Of a stretch of 64,000 nucleotides of DNA, positions 54,005-63,840 are shown in pieces. Position numbers and translations under genes: made by a program. The stretch comes from Rhineura floridana (taxonomy: Eukaryota > Chordata > Lepidosauria > Squamata > Rhineuridae), in contig NC_084499.1 in assembly GCF_030035675.1 (NCBI RefSeq), forward strand, positions 17,444,739-17,508,738, in the 5' to 3' direction. Position 1 is the first letter of the stretch. Every line of letters starts with the position of its first letter. The notes beneath the pieces are model-generated. The model saw only the letters and a program-made list of their open reading frames with translations, had not been told where the DNA came from and did no database searches.

Positions 54005-54235
54005 AGTTAGGGATTTAGTGTTTGGTGGTCCCATGCTGTGCAACACTCTTCCACCAGAGATTCGGCAGGCATCCTCGCTGCTAACTTTCAGACGCCTCTT
54101 CAAAACCTTTGCATACCGACAGGTCAATTCAGTTGTTTAACCCCCTCCCCTGATGCAGATGAGTCAGTCATTTTAAGGATTATTTTATGCTCTTATGTTT
54201 TATTGTATTTGTATATGCTGCCTCTGGAAAATTCT
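54005..54235 (+). repeat. L2-clade LINE ORF2 C-terminus
   Basis: Reads CNTLPPEIRQASSLLTFRRL then FKTFAYRQ, the usual L2 end, followed by a short T-rich stretch. Confidence 0.65.
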
Positions 54236-54745
54236 GCAAATTACTTGGGAAGACAGACAGACTAATGTTAGCGTTTTGGAAGAAGCAAAGACTAACAGTG
54301 TTGAAACAATGATCCTTCAACACCAACTTCGCCGGACCGGCCATGTTGTTCAAACCGTCTTCCAAAGCAGCTACTTTACGCCCAACTTAAGGATGGAAAA
54401 CAGAACATTGGTGGACAGCAAAAGAGGTTTAAAGATGTTCTTAAAGTGAATCTAAAAAAATGTAACATGAACATCGACAACTGGGAAATCTTGTCCCATG
54501 AACGTCCCAAATGGAGGTCGGCTATTATCAAAGGCGCTGTGGACTTTGAAGAAGCACGAATACAGGGCGAAGGCACATCAAACAAATCCTCATAGTGACC
54601 ATCTTCCATCTGGAAACCTATGTCCTCACTGTAGGAGGCTGTGTGGATCCAGAATTGGCCTCCACAGTCACTTATGGGCCCACTGTTAAAGACCTTATCT
54701 TGGAAGACAATCTTACTCAGCCACTAGTGATCGCCAATGATGAAT
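54236..54745 (+). repeat. Non-LTR retrotransposon C-terminal fragment with zinc finger
   Basis: One frame gives WEDRQTNVSVLEEAKTNSVE, then LQHQLRRTGHVVQ. After a frame change near 54355 another gives KQNIGGQQKRFKDVLKVNLK and RPKWRSAIIKGAVDFEEARI. The end CPHCRRLCGSRIGLHSHLWA fits a C-x2-C-x12-H-x3-H finger. This order is known from the C-termini of RTE-like LINEs in many animals. It is a different clade from the BovB copies here and clearly old. Confidence 0.65.
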
Positions 54746-54807
54746 GAATGTACACAGGGTTTTTATTATATATGAGTGGACAATATAAAAATATTTTAAG
54801 AACAAAG

Positions 54808-54943
54808 AAAGCTGCCTTATACCAAGTCAGACCATTGGTCCATTTAGCTCAGTATTGTCCACGCTGATTTGGAGATGCCAGGTATGGAACCTGGGACCTT
54901 CTGCATGCAAAGCAGAGACTCTACCACTGAGCTGTGGCCCTTC
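54808..54943 (-). repeat. tRNA-Ala-like SINE
   Basis: 'agctgccttataccaagtca' to 'ctaccactgagctgtggccc', with an internal deletion in the body. Confidence 0.8.
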
Positions 54944-55330
54944 CATGAAGAGCCTGCTGGATCAGACCAAAGCCTCATCTTGTCTAGTATTCACAGTGGC
55001 CAACCAGATGCCCCAACGGGAAGCCCCCAAGCAGGACCTGAGTGCAAGAGCATTCTCCCTTCCTGCAGCTTCCAGGAACTGGTATTCAGAAGCATGGTGC
55101 TTCTGACCATGGAGGCAGAGTGTAGCCATCATGCCTCGTAGCCATTTATAGCCTTATCCTCCATATATTTGTCCTGTCCTGTTCAGCATCCAAGTTGGAG
55201 CCCATCACTGCCTCCTCTGGGAGAGAGTTCCATAGCGTGAAGAAGTCCTTTCTTTTGTCGGTCCTAAATCTTCCAACATTCCACGCCTTGTGTAATTTTA
55301 TGTACTTCCATCATGTCACCTGTCCTGTGT
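54944..55330 (-). repeat. CR1-type LINE 3' end
   Basis: 'gaagagcctgctggatcaga', 'attcacagtggccaaccaga' and 'ttccatagcgtgaagaagtc'; it directly abuts the SINE. Confidence 0.75.
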
Positions 55331-55399
55331 GCATTCTGTTGATCCTCAGACTGTTGGTTTTTCGGCTTAGATGGAAAACACCAAAAGGGCAGCAACAAT

Positions 55400-55620
55400 A
55401 GAAGTGCAAACCTAAAGGCCTCAGGTTAGAAAATTAAAAGTTGCTTGCCGTGGCTTGATGGCTTAATCAGCCAATCAATATTGTTCACAGGGCAGGCAGG
55501 GAAGGAGCAGAAAGTCAGAATGAAAAATGCATGAGGGGAACAGGGAGACCCAAGAGCAGAAAATTAAAAAGCCAGCCTGTTACATTTGTCCAATATCAGC
55601 AGAGAAATTAAAGTGGTTTG
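55400..55620. promoter_or_regulatory. Candidate conserved non-coding element
   Basis: Repeat-free, with 'gatggcttaatcagccaatc' and 'aatcaatattgttcacag' near 55460. Composition only. Confidence 0.3.
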
Positions 55621-56002
55621 GGTTGTGTGAGTGAGCAGAGGAACACTCCAAGTTGCTGGGGGAAAGAAAGGGGAAGGGAAGGAACTGAAATGTGTGACAC
55701 AAACCTGCTGAAGGTTCCCAGCTTGCAAAACAAAGCAAAAACAAAACAAAACCCCAACCCACCCTGCCGCATGTTAAGTTGCTTTCTTAAAAACAGACTT
55801 TGCAACTGTAGTATTTACAAGGCCTACAAGACCAGGAGGGGGCTGTTCTTCACTTAAAGGGAATCTGCTCTGACTAGAATAGCCAATACTGAATGAATGA
55901 GGGAGCAATACTGTGTTAGCATCCGGGTACCCTTAACAGATTTTCCCCTTCTCATATAATGGAAATAGCATGACCTAAAGCAGGACACACAGGACAGAAC
56001 AC
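55621..56002. other. Intergenic sequence, no gene
   Basis: A-rich near 55725-55760. Nothing is recognised. Confidence 0.3.
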
Positions 56003-56207
56003 AGAAATATGGGAAGCTGCCTTAGTGCGAGTCAGACCATTGGTCCATGTAACTCAGTATTGTCTACACTGACTGGCAGCGGCTCTCTAGGGTTCTAGGC
56101 AAGGTGTCTCTTCTATCCCTACCTGGAGATGCCATTGGGGATTGAACCTGGGCCCTTCTCATGCAAGGCAGATGGCTCTGCCAGTGAGCTATAGCCCCTT
56201 CCCTAAA
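56003..56207 (-). repeat. tRNA-Ala-like SINE
   Basis: Near full-length reverse copy, 'gggaagctgccttagtgcga' to 'agtgagctatagccccttcc'. Confidence 0.88.
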
Positions 56208-56224
56208 GCGATTATAGGAGTGAT

Positions 56225-56690
56225 CACAAGAACACAGGAAACTACTTTAAGCAGCGTCAGGCCATTGGTCCAGCTATCGCAGTGGTTGCTCACCTGTGGC
56301 CCTCCAGAGGTTTGTTTTTGAAGGGTGGCTCCAACTCGCATCAGCCCCAGGCAGTATGGCCAATGATCAGGGATGATGGGAGTCCAACATCTGGGGGAGC
56401 CACAGGTTAGCCACCTCTGGTTTCTAAGGGCTTTGCCTGTGCTGCCGATCAGGTGATTTGACAGTGCCTGCAAACGCCTCTTTTCACCCAACGGCTCCAG
56501 TTGTAAAGTGGGTGGCTGTGACTTGGCCAAAATGGCCTTGTGGGCCAAATGGGTAGGATTGGGGGTGATCATCTCTCCACGGCTTCAGACAGGGGACATT
56601 CCCAGCTGTACCTGGACATGTTGGGGATTGAAACTGGGACCTTTTCCATGCAATGCAAATGCTCTACCTCTGAACCACGGGCCTCATGAG
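56225..56690 (-). repeat. tRNA-Ala-like SINE with inserted sequence
   Basis: The start 56225-56283 ('gtcaggccattggtccagct') and the head 56572-56690 ('cagacaggggacattcccag', 'tctacctctgaaccacgggc') are separated by a MITE and about 150 other bases. They may be one split SINE or two. Confidence 0.55.
56284..56420. repeat. Palindromic MITE within the SINE region
   Basis: 'ggttgctcacctgtggccct' faces 'agccacaggttagccacctc'. The core 'aactcgcatcagccccaggc' faces 'gggatgatgggagtcc'. Confidence 0.65.
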
Positions 56691-56837
56691 GGCCCCTGAC
56701 CGAATGCTTGCAACACTCCTAAGTCTGGAACCCTGAAGCAAGGAGGGGAGTTGTATGGGAAAAGAGGGGCAAGCGTTAAGCACCCATATTCCTGCCCCCA
56801 GTTCACTCCCATCAAGCACCACATTCCAGCAGAGAAG

Positions 56838-57441
56838 TGGCAGCTAAGCAACGTTCAGAAGAGGGCAACCAGAATGATCAAGGGGATGGAGCGACTCCCT
56901 TACGAGGAAAGGTTGCAGCATTTGGGGCTTTTTAGTTTAGAGAAAAGGCGGGTCAGAGGAGACATGATAGAAGTGTATAAAATTATGCATGGCATTGAGA
57001 AAGTGGATAGAGAAAAGTTCTTCTCCCTCTCTCATAATACTAGAACTCGTGGACATTCAAAGAAGCTGAATGTTGGAAGATTCAGGACAGACAAAAGGAA
57101 GTACTTCTTTACTTTACTCAGCGCATAGTTAAACTATGGAATTTGCTCCCACAAGATGCAGTAATGGCCACCACCTTGGATGGCTTTAAAAGATTAGACA
57201 AATTCATGGAGGACAGGGCTATCAATGGCTACTAGCCATGATGGCTGTGCTCTGCCACCCTAGTCAGAGGCAGCATGCTTCTGAAAACCAGTTGCCGGAA
57301 GCCTCAGGAGGGGAAGAGTGTTCTTGCACTCAGATCCTGCTTGCGGGCTTCCCCCAGGCACCTGGTTAGCCACTGTGAGAACAGGATGCTGGACTAGATG
57401 GGCCACTGGCCTGATCCAGCAGGCTCTTCTTATGTTCTTAA
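56838..57441 (+). repeat. CR1-type LINE 3' end, longest copy
   Basis: ORF2 reads VQKRATRMIKGMERLPYEER, LGLFSLEKRRVRGDMIEVYK and HSKKLNVGRFRTDKRKYFFT. It is followed by WNLLPQDAV-like codons after a frame change near 57110. It ends at the full terminus 'ggctcttcttatgttctta'. Confidence 0.85.
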
Positions 57442-58580
57442 CACAAGCTCCAGCCTCACGCTTTTGGGAGGCTTCATGCCAATCAAGTATCTCACTGCCA
57501 CAAATGGGGCTCACTGTGATGCTTTGAGAACTCTAGGTTTGCCAAGCTACTATAACTGGCTTAGTGGACAGACAACAAGGCCTACATTCTCTGTGCTTTT
57601 AATGGAACCAGAATGTGAAATACAAACCACACTCCTCTCAGAATTATCTGACGAGGGTAAAAGGCCAACTGTTTCTCTGAGGACACATTAGGATGTGTCG
57701 TTTACCTTTGCCCTCCTCAAAAAAAAAAAAAAAACCACCAACACTGTTGGCAAGGGCTGCTTGGAACAGTTTTGCAATAACCTTTTGCTTACTATGCCTA
57801 CCTTGTACTCTTATTCTGCCTCAAGCACTTCATGCCTGGATTTTGATCTCGTCAAACAGAATGAATTGAAAAGGACTGCAAGCTGAATCTCTCAGGATGA
57901 AATCTGAAAGGCAAGAAGATTTCTCGCTGGAGCAGGTTACCACAACAGGATAGGTGCCAATCAAAATTTACCTGCCCCTGCCAGTAGGGCTTAAAAGGAT
58001 CCTATACAGGCCTCAGTACCTGGATTTAACTCAAGGAGGTTGGGCTTCCTGTTTCAAAATGACAAAAAAAATATTTCTCAAATGCAGCACTAACCTGTCT
58101 ACCATCCACCCTGACACTTCCATGTGTATGTTTTGACTGGGTCCAAATTGTAAGCAAAGGCATACTACCCGCAGAGCTCTTATAATCTTCTGATAATAGG
58201 TTGCTTATAAAGGTGATGTCAATGATTTCCTCAAGTGAAATAAACAATGGACCATATAAAAATAAAAAGATATGGAACTAGCATGTTGGGGAGACCCTTT
58301 TCAAATGTGCAAGTTACTTTCTTTTTCAATCTGGGGAAATATTTAAACATGCAGTCCACCTAGTATAGTCTGAAGTGATATTCTCCCAGCAAAAGGTTTA
58401 CTACATTATTCCAGTGGCAGCATAGATCAGCACTCAGAGAGGTCTTTCCTGCACAGTCAGCACCTCGGGGAGATGGTGCTGATTTGGTGGGAACGATCTA
58501 GAAGTGCTGAGCTACACAGAATGGGAAAGACCAATACAATTAGCCACACCCATATGGTGTTTGGCAAACTGTGGTCACTG
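57442..58580. other. Intergenic sequence, mostly unique
   Basis: A poly-A run lies at 57720-57734. The 97-codon frame at 57398-57691 overlaps the CR1 end and shows no domain. No exon or repeat family is supported. Confidence 0.3.
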
Positions 58581-58587
58581 TGGGACA

Positions 58588-58870
58588 GGACAGGGGTTGC
58601 CAATATGGTACATCTACCAGGCACCTAAGAAGTCTTCCTGATTTTTCTGGATTTTAAATATGTATTACCTTTTGTAGGCAAGCTCTGCTTCCCAACCATC
58701 TTGCTTTCTCTCCTCCCCAAAACGCATCTGTGCCCCAGGTGAGCCCAGAGGCATTCAGGGAAGCTGAAACTGATGCTTTGCTCTTCAGCATACCAGCCAA
58801 GGTGCCCGTTGTTTTTTAAAGGAGGAAGAAAAAGGGACCTTATGTTGTCTGGTAGGCACCTGGAGGGCAG
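58588..58870 (+). repeat. Possible hAT-related repeat
   Basis: 'caggggttgccaatatggta' resembles a hAT left end. A matching right end is not visible. Confidence 0.3.
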
Positions 58871-59277
58871 CAGGGAGCATTGGGAAGTGTTGTTCGCTTT
58901 AATTGTGTGGGTGTCTAATTTTGTGGGTTTTGAGGAGTGTGTGGATGTTTTGTGTTGACTGCTGTCCTTTTTTCGTGTGTGGGGGGGGAGGGGAGAACAT
59001 TGCCTGGGTGTTTATTCTGGGTGTTTTTTTTAAAGGGGGAGATATGTCCACAACAGTTTCTCAAATTTCAAAATGCGTCCATGCACCCAGACTGGTGGCC
59101 GACATCTGAGCAGCTCCCTACACAATCCAGGGAATCCATCTGTTTTCAAGTAGGATTTAGTTCCAAGAAATCTGAATCATGAGTCCATGGAAATGCCAGA
59201 ACGAATTAAACAGGGGGCCATATTTGAATCTTGGGTTGGAAACTCCTCAACCCTGACATAAAACAACTCATTTAACT

Positions 59278-59574
59278 TTGTTATTAAAAAAAAAAGTAAA
59301 GTTTTTATCTACAAAGGCAGAGCTAAAAGGAATATCTCTACCAAGAAGATATAACAAAGTTTGGAAAGGTCTCACAGAAAAGCTTATTCAAAAATGGCAT
59401 ATAGCCAAAAGTAAAAAAGAAAAGGGAGACAGATATAGACATTTACAGTGGATTGATGGAATTTTATTGTATTTACGAACAAAACGGATAATTGCAGACC
59501 TGTGGCAAAAGCATTTAAAGATCGATGGCTTATATGAAAATAAGCTACATATCGGGAACGTGTTCAATACTTAG
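59278..59574 (+). other. Unrecognised open frame, 98 codons
   Basis: A lysine-rich frame (SLPRRYNKVWKGLTEKLIQK, then KGDRYRHLQWIDG and RIIADLWQKH) starts just after an A-run. An AT-rich 3' region with 'ttttgaaaataaacaaaata' follows. It could be the end of a retrotransposon reading frame. I do not recognise it, and no promoter or splice context supports a host gene. Confidence 0.25.
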
Positions 59575-60321
59575 CCTCATGTTCAATGCGCTTGCATGAA
59601 GCATATTACTTGTCATTCATGTCTATAGGCTGATTCTTTTAATTCTTTTTTCTGATTTTCTGTTTATTCATGATCACCTGCACTGATTTTTGAAAATAAA
59701 CAAAATACAATGAACGGGTAACTAAAAAAACCTGCAGGTAATTGTACCGTACCTGAATATGTTGCACGGCCTTAGTTCTTTAGCCCTGTCACACAGTCTG
59801 ATCCAAAGCATGCTTTTTGGGAGTCCCATCCAGTTTAGTGGGGTTTACTCCCAATGGTGCAGTGGATCACAGACTTCATGTTAAAAGTTAATCTGCGTGT
59901 GTAGGTTGATTCGTAAGACACTCTCCTGATCACACATTTTGTATGCACAGATCGTACACAGAATTTTCTAACTTTTTTCATTATAATTTTAGCAAAGGCA
60001 AAAAAAATCCAACCTCCCCCCAAACAACCAAATATGTTTCTTCCTTCCAAACGTACCATCATAAGTCCTTGTTGTCTGCTGCCACAGATGAGAGAACAGA
60101 GGAACAGAAACTCATCCATTCTGCTTTCGAGCCAACTGATCTACCAGAGACCTCTTGCTGGACTTTATACCAAGTGAGAGGAGGTTCTCTGTAAAAATCA
60201 AAATGGTTACTTGCTTTAATAATAGAGAAAAATCCAAGGATACCCCCCCTCCCCAATAGGTCAAGGGAGTTTCTGCAGAATCTGCCTCAAACATCTGGGG
60301 GCAAAACCACAATCGATCTTC
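59575..60321. other. Intergenic sequence downstream of MED27
   Basis: AT-rich. A scrap of the gtaagcccca palindromic repeat occurs near 59820-59855 ('gtttactcccaatgg'). No gene is seen. Confidence 0.3.
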
Positions 60322-60395
60322 CTATTATTTATTTATTGCATTTGTATACCGCCCCATAGCCAAAGCTCTCTGGGCGGTTTACAACAATTTACAAC
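60322..60395 (-). repeat. L2-type LINE tail, reverse orientation
   Basis: (ttat)n then 'gcatttgtataccgccccat' and 'agctctctgggcggtttaca', the reverse of the tail at 34240-34305. Confidence 0.7.
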
Positions 60396-60639
60396 TATAT
60401 CTGCCAGGATTCTTTTTGAAATCTCTTGCTTTTAAGAACACACTGCAACTTCTTCCATAATAATAATTTTAAAACAAACCAACAAACCAGAGATTAACAC
60501 ATTTGCAAAAAAAGGGGAGGGAGCTTTTCATTTATTTTGTTCTGAATCTCCACTTCTGGAAATAATATGAAAAAGGCTCTCTGGAAAAGCAATAAGACAT
60601 ACAGTGACCCCCTCAAAGAAATGGACAGACGAAACAGAA

Positions 60640-61063
60640 GCCAAGACGTCAATTGAATATTAACTTTTATTCATACAAAAATATTTTCTAGACTGCAGTG
60701 TGTTTTGGTGGCAAAATTTATACAATACATCCTTTTCAAAGGTATCTGGAATTCATGCTAAGTGTCGATCTTGATTGATCCCAATGGTTGGTTTCAGTGC
60801 TGGAAGCTCAGCGATTTAAAAGACGATCATGGGACAGTATTGTCCCTCCTCTTCTCGCCTTCTGGTGCCTTGCTGAACTGAGTCAGGGCAGCAGGTTAGA
60901 ACTACCAGTGTTTCAGTGCTCCTTTTGACTTAGGTAAAAAAGCGACCCTGATAAAGATGGAAATGCAAATATAGACACTTGGAAAAACAGCAAAGAGGCG
61001 TTTTCTCAGGGCCAACCCTCAGGTCTGCTTCATCCACACCCTCCCATCAGCCTCCAAGTTGGG
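60640..61063 (-). other. MED27: MED27 3' UTR with poly(A) signal
   Basis: On the minus strand the UTR runs from the stop codon at 61066-61064 to an AATAAA hexamer at 60671-60666. Cleavage is expected near 60640-60655. A second AATAAA (60536-60531) lies about 130 bases beyond. The terminal part of this region is duplicated in the last intron at 62779-63080. Confidence 0.7.
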
Positions 61064-61198
61064 CTATTGTCTACAAGTGTCGTGGAATGCTTCCAGTGTC
61101 CGGAAGTCCCGCCACGTGGGTGGTAGGCCATCCTGCAGAAACTTTCCACAGCGCTGGCATGGAGCCTGGAACAGCTTTATGTAACTTCTTAACCAGGT
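61064..61198 (-). CDS. MED27: MED27 terminal coding exon
   Basis: The minus strand encodes 44 residues and a TAG stop. The peptide contains WLRSYIKLFQAPCQRCGKFL and ends TWRDFRTLEAFHDTCRQ. This matches the C-terminus of vertebrate Mediator subunit 27 as I remember it (human protein 311 residues) nearly residue for residue. The CQRC pair is part of the conserved C-terminal cysteine/histidine region (CQRC, then HDTC). The exon starts after the acceptor TTTTTTAG at 61206-61199, with a long pyrimidine tract at about 61201-61250, and begins in phase 0. MED27 is a tail/head-proximal subunit of the Mediator complex, which links transcription factors to RNA polymerase II in the nucleus. Earlier exons lie right of the window. 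The terminal exon looks intact. Confidence 0.97.
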   Translation of the reverse strand, partial: TWLRSYIKLFQAPCQRCGKFLQDGLPPTWRDFRTLEAFHDTCRQ

Positions 61199-62365
61199 CT
61201 AAAAAAGACGAGAAGAAAAAAAGAAAGAAAGAAAGAAAAGTGAGGAAACTGAATACGGACACTCCCAATGTCATCTCTTCTGTTGAGACCAGTGATGTAG
61301 AGGGTGGCAAATGTATCTTGGCTTGAACCCAGAGAGACAGAGAGAGAGACTTTAGAAGTATACAGGAAACTCCACAAGGTCATGGTATAGCTGATAGTCC
61401 ACTTTATTGGAATCCCTGCTTTCTCTCACGCTCTCCCAATAAGCAACAACATAAACAGAAATTCCTGCAGCGACAAGCAGGTATTTGTAACGAAAGGGTC
61501 ACCAGTGAGGCCTTCCTCGCAGCTAGACCAAAATCAAATTCAGCTTGACCATTTAGCTCATAAAAGAGAGACCTTGTCATTATGAGATGTTGGAGTCTGC
61601 CTCTACTACCCAGACATCATCCATTCAAAGAGTCACAATGCTTCACAGATGTGAAATCATACAGGCTCGTTTCTAAGACCAGTTTCACAGATATCCTTTA
61701 GAGCTTGTCCCTTAAGTCTCAGGAAGAGGCCAACATGGGTTGATGTCTTTTTAATAAAGAAGGCTCTGAATAGGCAGGAATCTGGGGAAGCAGAAAGAGA
61801 TGCTGATTTCAGGGACGAGTTTGTCTGTCTGTGCCTCTGCTGGGGGAATTCAGTTTTGGTTTGTTTGTTTTTAAAGTCTCATCCCCAAGAAGTGTCCTAT
61901 TATGTTGCACTCAGCATATGGACAGTAACCTGGCTCTGCCCATTTAGAAACTTTGGAGGTTATTTGGTAAAGACAAGGACAGGTGGAAGGTGCTTAAAGA
62001 GCTTTGCTCACCCCTTGCTTTCCCCTGTCCTCTGAGAGGTGAGAGAACGCCGGCCAAATCTGTACAGGCCTTTTCCTTCTCACATGCCTAACCTTCCCTA
62101 GCAGTGGGGGGGGGGGGGAGAGAGAATTGGAAAGGTTAGCCAAAAGATTAGCCAGGAGTGAGAGCTTCAGATCTTTTCGTCTTGAAGCATGGAGCCAGGC
62201 TGCTTTCCTCACAGGCACTCAAGCAGTTCTGAGCTTGTGCAAAGCCTTCCTTTATCAGGATCAAGCTCCACAAGGGTGCAAGACCCGTACCTGATATGGT
62301 CACGTCCGGCTGGTGTGCAGTTTTGTCGGTTTCTGTGGCCTCTGGGGATGAACAAGGGAACAAAC

Positions 62366-62690
62366 ATACACTAAGCTGCCTTGTGCTGAATCAGACCATT
62401 GGTCCACATAGTTCAATATTGTCTTAGGGAACCTGGTGCCCTCCAGATGCAGCTAGACTACAACTTCCATCATCTCTGACCATTGGCAATGCTGGCTGCA
62501 GGGGCTGATGGGCGTTGGGAGTCCAATAACAGATGGAGGGCACCAGGTTGGGGAAGACTGGCCAACAAAAACTGGCAGCAATTCTCTCATGTTTCAGATG
62601 GGAGTCTTTTCCAGCTGGCGATGCTGGGGTATCCAAGGCCCTCCTGTACGCAAAGCATGTGTGTTATGACTGAACAACAGCCTCATCCCT
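62366..62690 (-). repeat. tRNA-Ala-like SINE split by a MITE
   Basis: 'taagctgccttgtgctgaat' before the MITE and 'actggcagcaattctctcat' after it. The tRNA-like head is decayed. Confidence 0.7.
62428..62556. mobile_element. Palindromic MITE inside the SINE
   Basis: 'gggaacctggtgccctccag' faces 'ggagggcaccaggttgggga', with 'ctacaacttccatcatctct' in the stem. Confidence 0.7.
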
Positions 62691-62778
62691 ACAGAGACAC
62701 TACGCTTTTTAATATATTGACGTTAGGTCCTTGCTTACAAGTGGGTATGCTGAACTCATTTTGGTTATTCACTTTAAT

Positions 62779-63080
62779 TCTGAACATCTACTTTTGAAAG
62801 TAACGATAAAAAATGATCCATGGAAAGGAGAGAGAAACAGCCAGTAACCCTACTCTTATTCTCAGCAAGACTGAGATGTAGTTTGGGCTGGCAAATGCAA
62901 CATCTACTTTTGAAAGTAACGATAAAAAATGATCCATGGAAAGGAGAGAGAAACAGCCAGTGACCCTTTGAAGGGACAGGCAAAAACAGAAGCCAAGAGA
63001 TGGCTAGATATTAACTGTTATTCATACAAAATATATGTTCTAGACTGCAGAGTAATTTGGTGACCAAACTATATAAGCAA
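62779..63080 (-). repeat. Duplicated copy of the MED27 poly(A) region
   Basis: About 62899-63077 aligns with 60541-60725: both share 'cagtgaccc', 'aacagaagccaaga', 'ttattcatacaaa' and 'ttctagactgcag' in order. The hexamer equivalent here is AATAAC instead of AATAAA. A 116-base tandem duplication lies inside (62783-62851 and 62899-62967). Confidence 0.75.
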
Positions 63081-63256
63081 AGGGCCATAGCTCAGCAGCA
63101 GAACATCTGCTTTGCATGGAGACAGTCTCAGGTTCAATCCCCAGCATCTCCAGGTAGGGCTGGGAGAGTCTCAAATGCTGGAGAGCCGTTGCCAGTCAGT
63201 GTAGACAATACTGAGCTGCATGAAACAATGGTCTGACTAAGCAATTTCCTATGTTC
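63081..63256 (+). repeat. tRNA-Ala-like SINE
   Basis: 'gggccatagctcagcagcag' and 'caggttcaatccccagcatc', ending near 'gcaatttcctatgttcc'. It is inserted at the end of the duplicated block. Confidence 0.88.
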
Positions 63257-63455
63257 CACTTTGGAATACCCTTAAGGAGACTGGAAACCTTGTAGGTTTA
63301 CAGTCTTGTCTCCTACACCAGACACAGGGACCTATGGCTCCCTCCAGACATGAATCTCCAACTCCCATCAGTCACAGCCTGCATGGTCAATGGCCAGAGA
63401 GGGTGGGTGCCAGCAACATCTGGACAGCCACAGGTTCCCTATCCTTGTCCTAGAC

Positions 63456-63586
63456 CAGGGTTGGGGAACCTTTGGCCCTCCAGATGCTGCTGAACTACAA
63501 CTCCCATCAGCCTCAGCAAGCATAGCCAATGGTCTAGGATGATAAGGCTTGTAATTCAGTAACATCTGGAGGGCCAAAGGTTCCTG
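63456..63586. mobile_element. hAT-type palindromic MITE with exact target duplication
   Basis: 131-base hairpin from CAGGGTTGGGGAACCTTTGG to CCAAAGGTTCCTG. The core is 'ctacaactcccatcagcc' and the middle 'catagccaatggtc'. The 8-base duplication tcctagac is exact at 63448-63455 and 63587-63594. A related but decayed copy lies just before it (about 63352-63440). This is the clearest copy of the commonest MITE group in the window. Confidence 0.92.
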
Positions 63587-63639
63587 TCCTAGACATTTAG
63601 GGAGCATGCTTCTAAATCAACTCTCCATTAGGCAAGAGC

Positions 63640-63840
63640 GTAGCTTTCACTTATTGAAAACCACATGCAACGTGTGAAACAATTCAAAACATTTCAGTAA
63701 ATTATGCAATGTTTATTTTGTTTCCACGACTTCAGGCAATGCATGCCACACTCATCATGCAAATGTTTGCTAATGAGAAACTGTTTATCATGAAACTGTA
63801 AATATTAAAAGCATGCAAAATCTCTCCTCTCCGGTAACAG
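63640..63840. promoter_or_regulatory. Candidate conserved intronic element
   Basis: Repeat-free AT-rich block in the MED27 intron with 'catgcaaatgtttgctaatg' and 'aaatattaaaagcatgcaaa'. Composition only. Confidence 0.28.
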
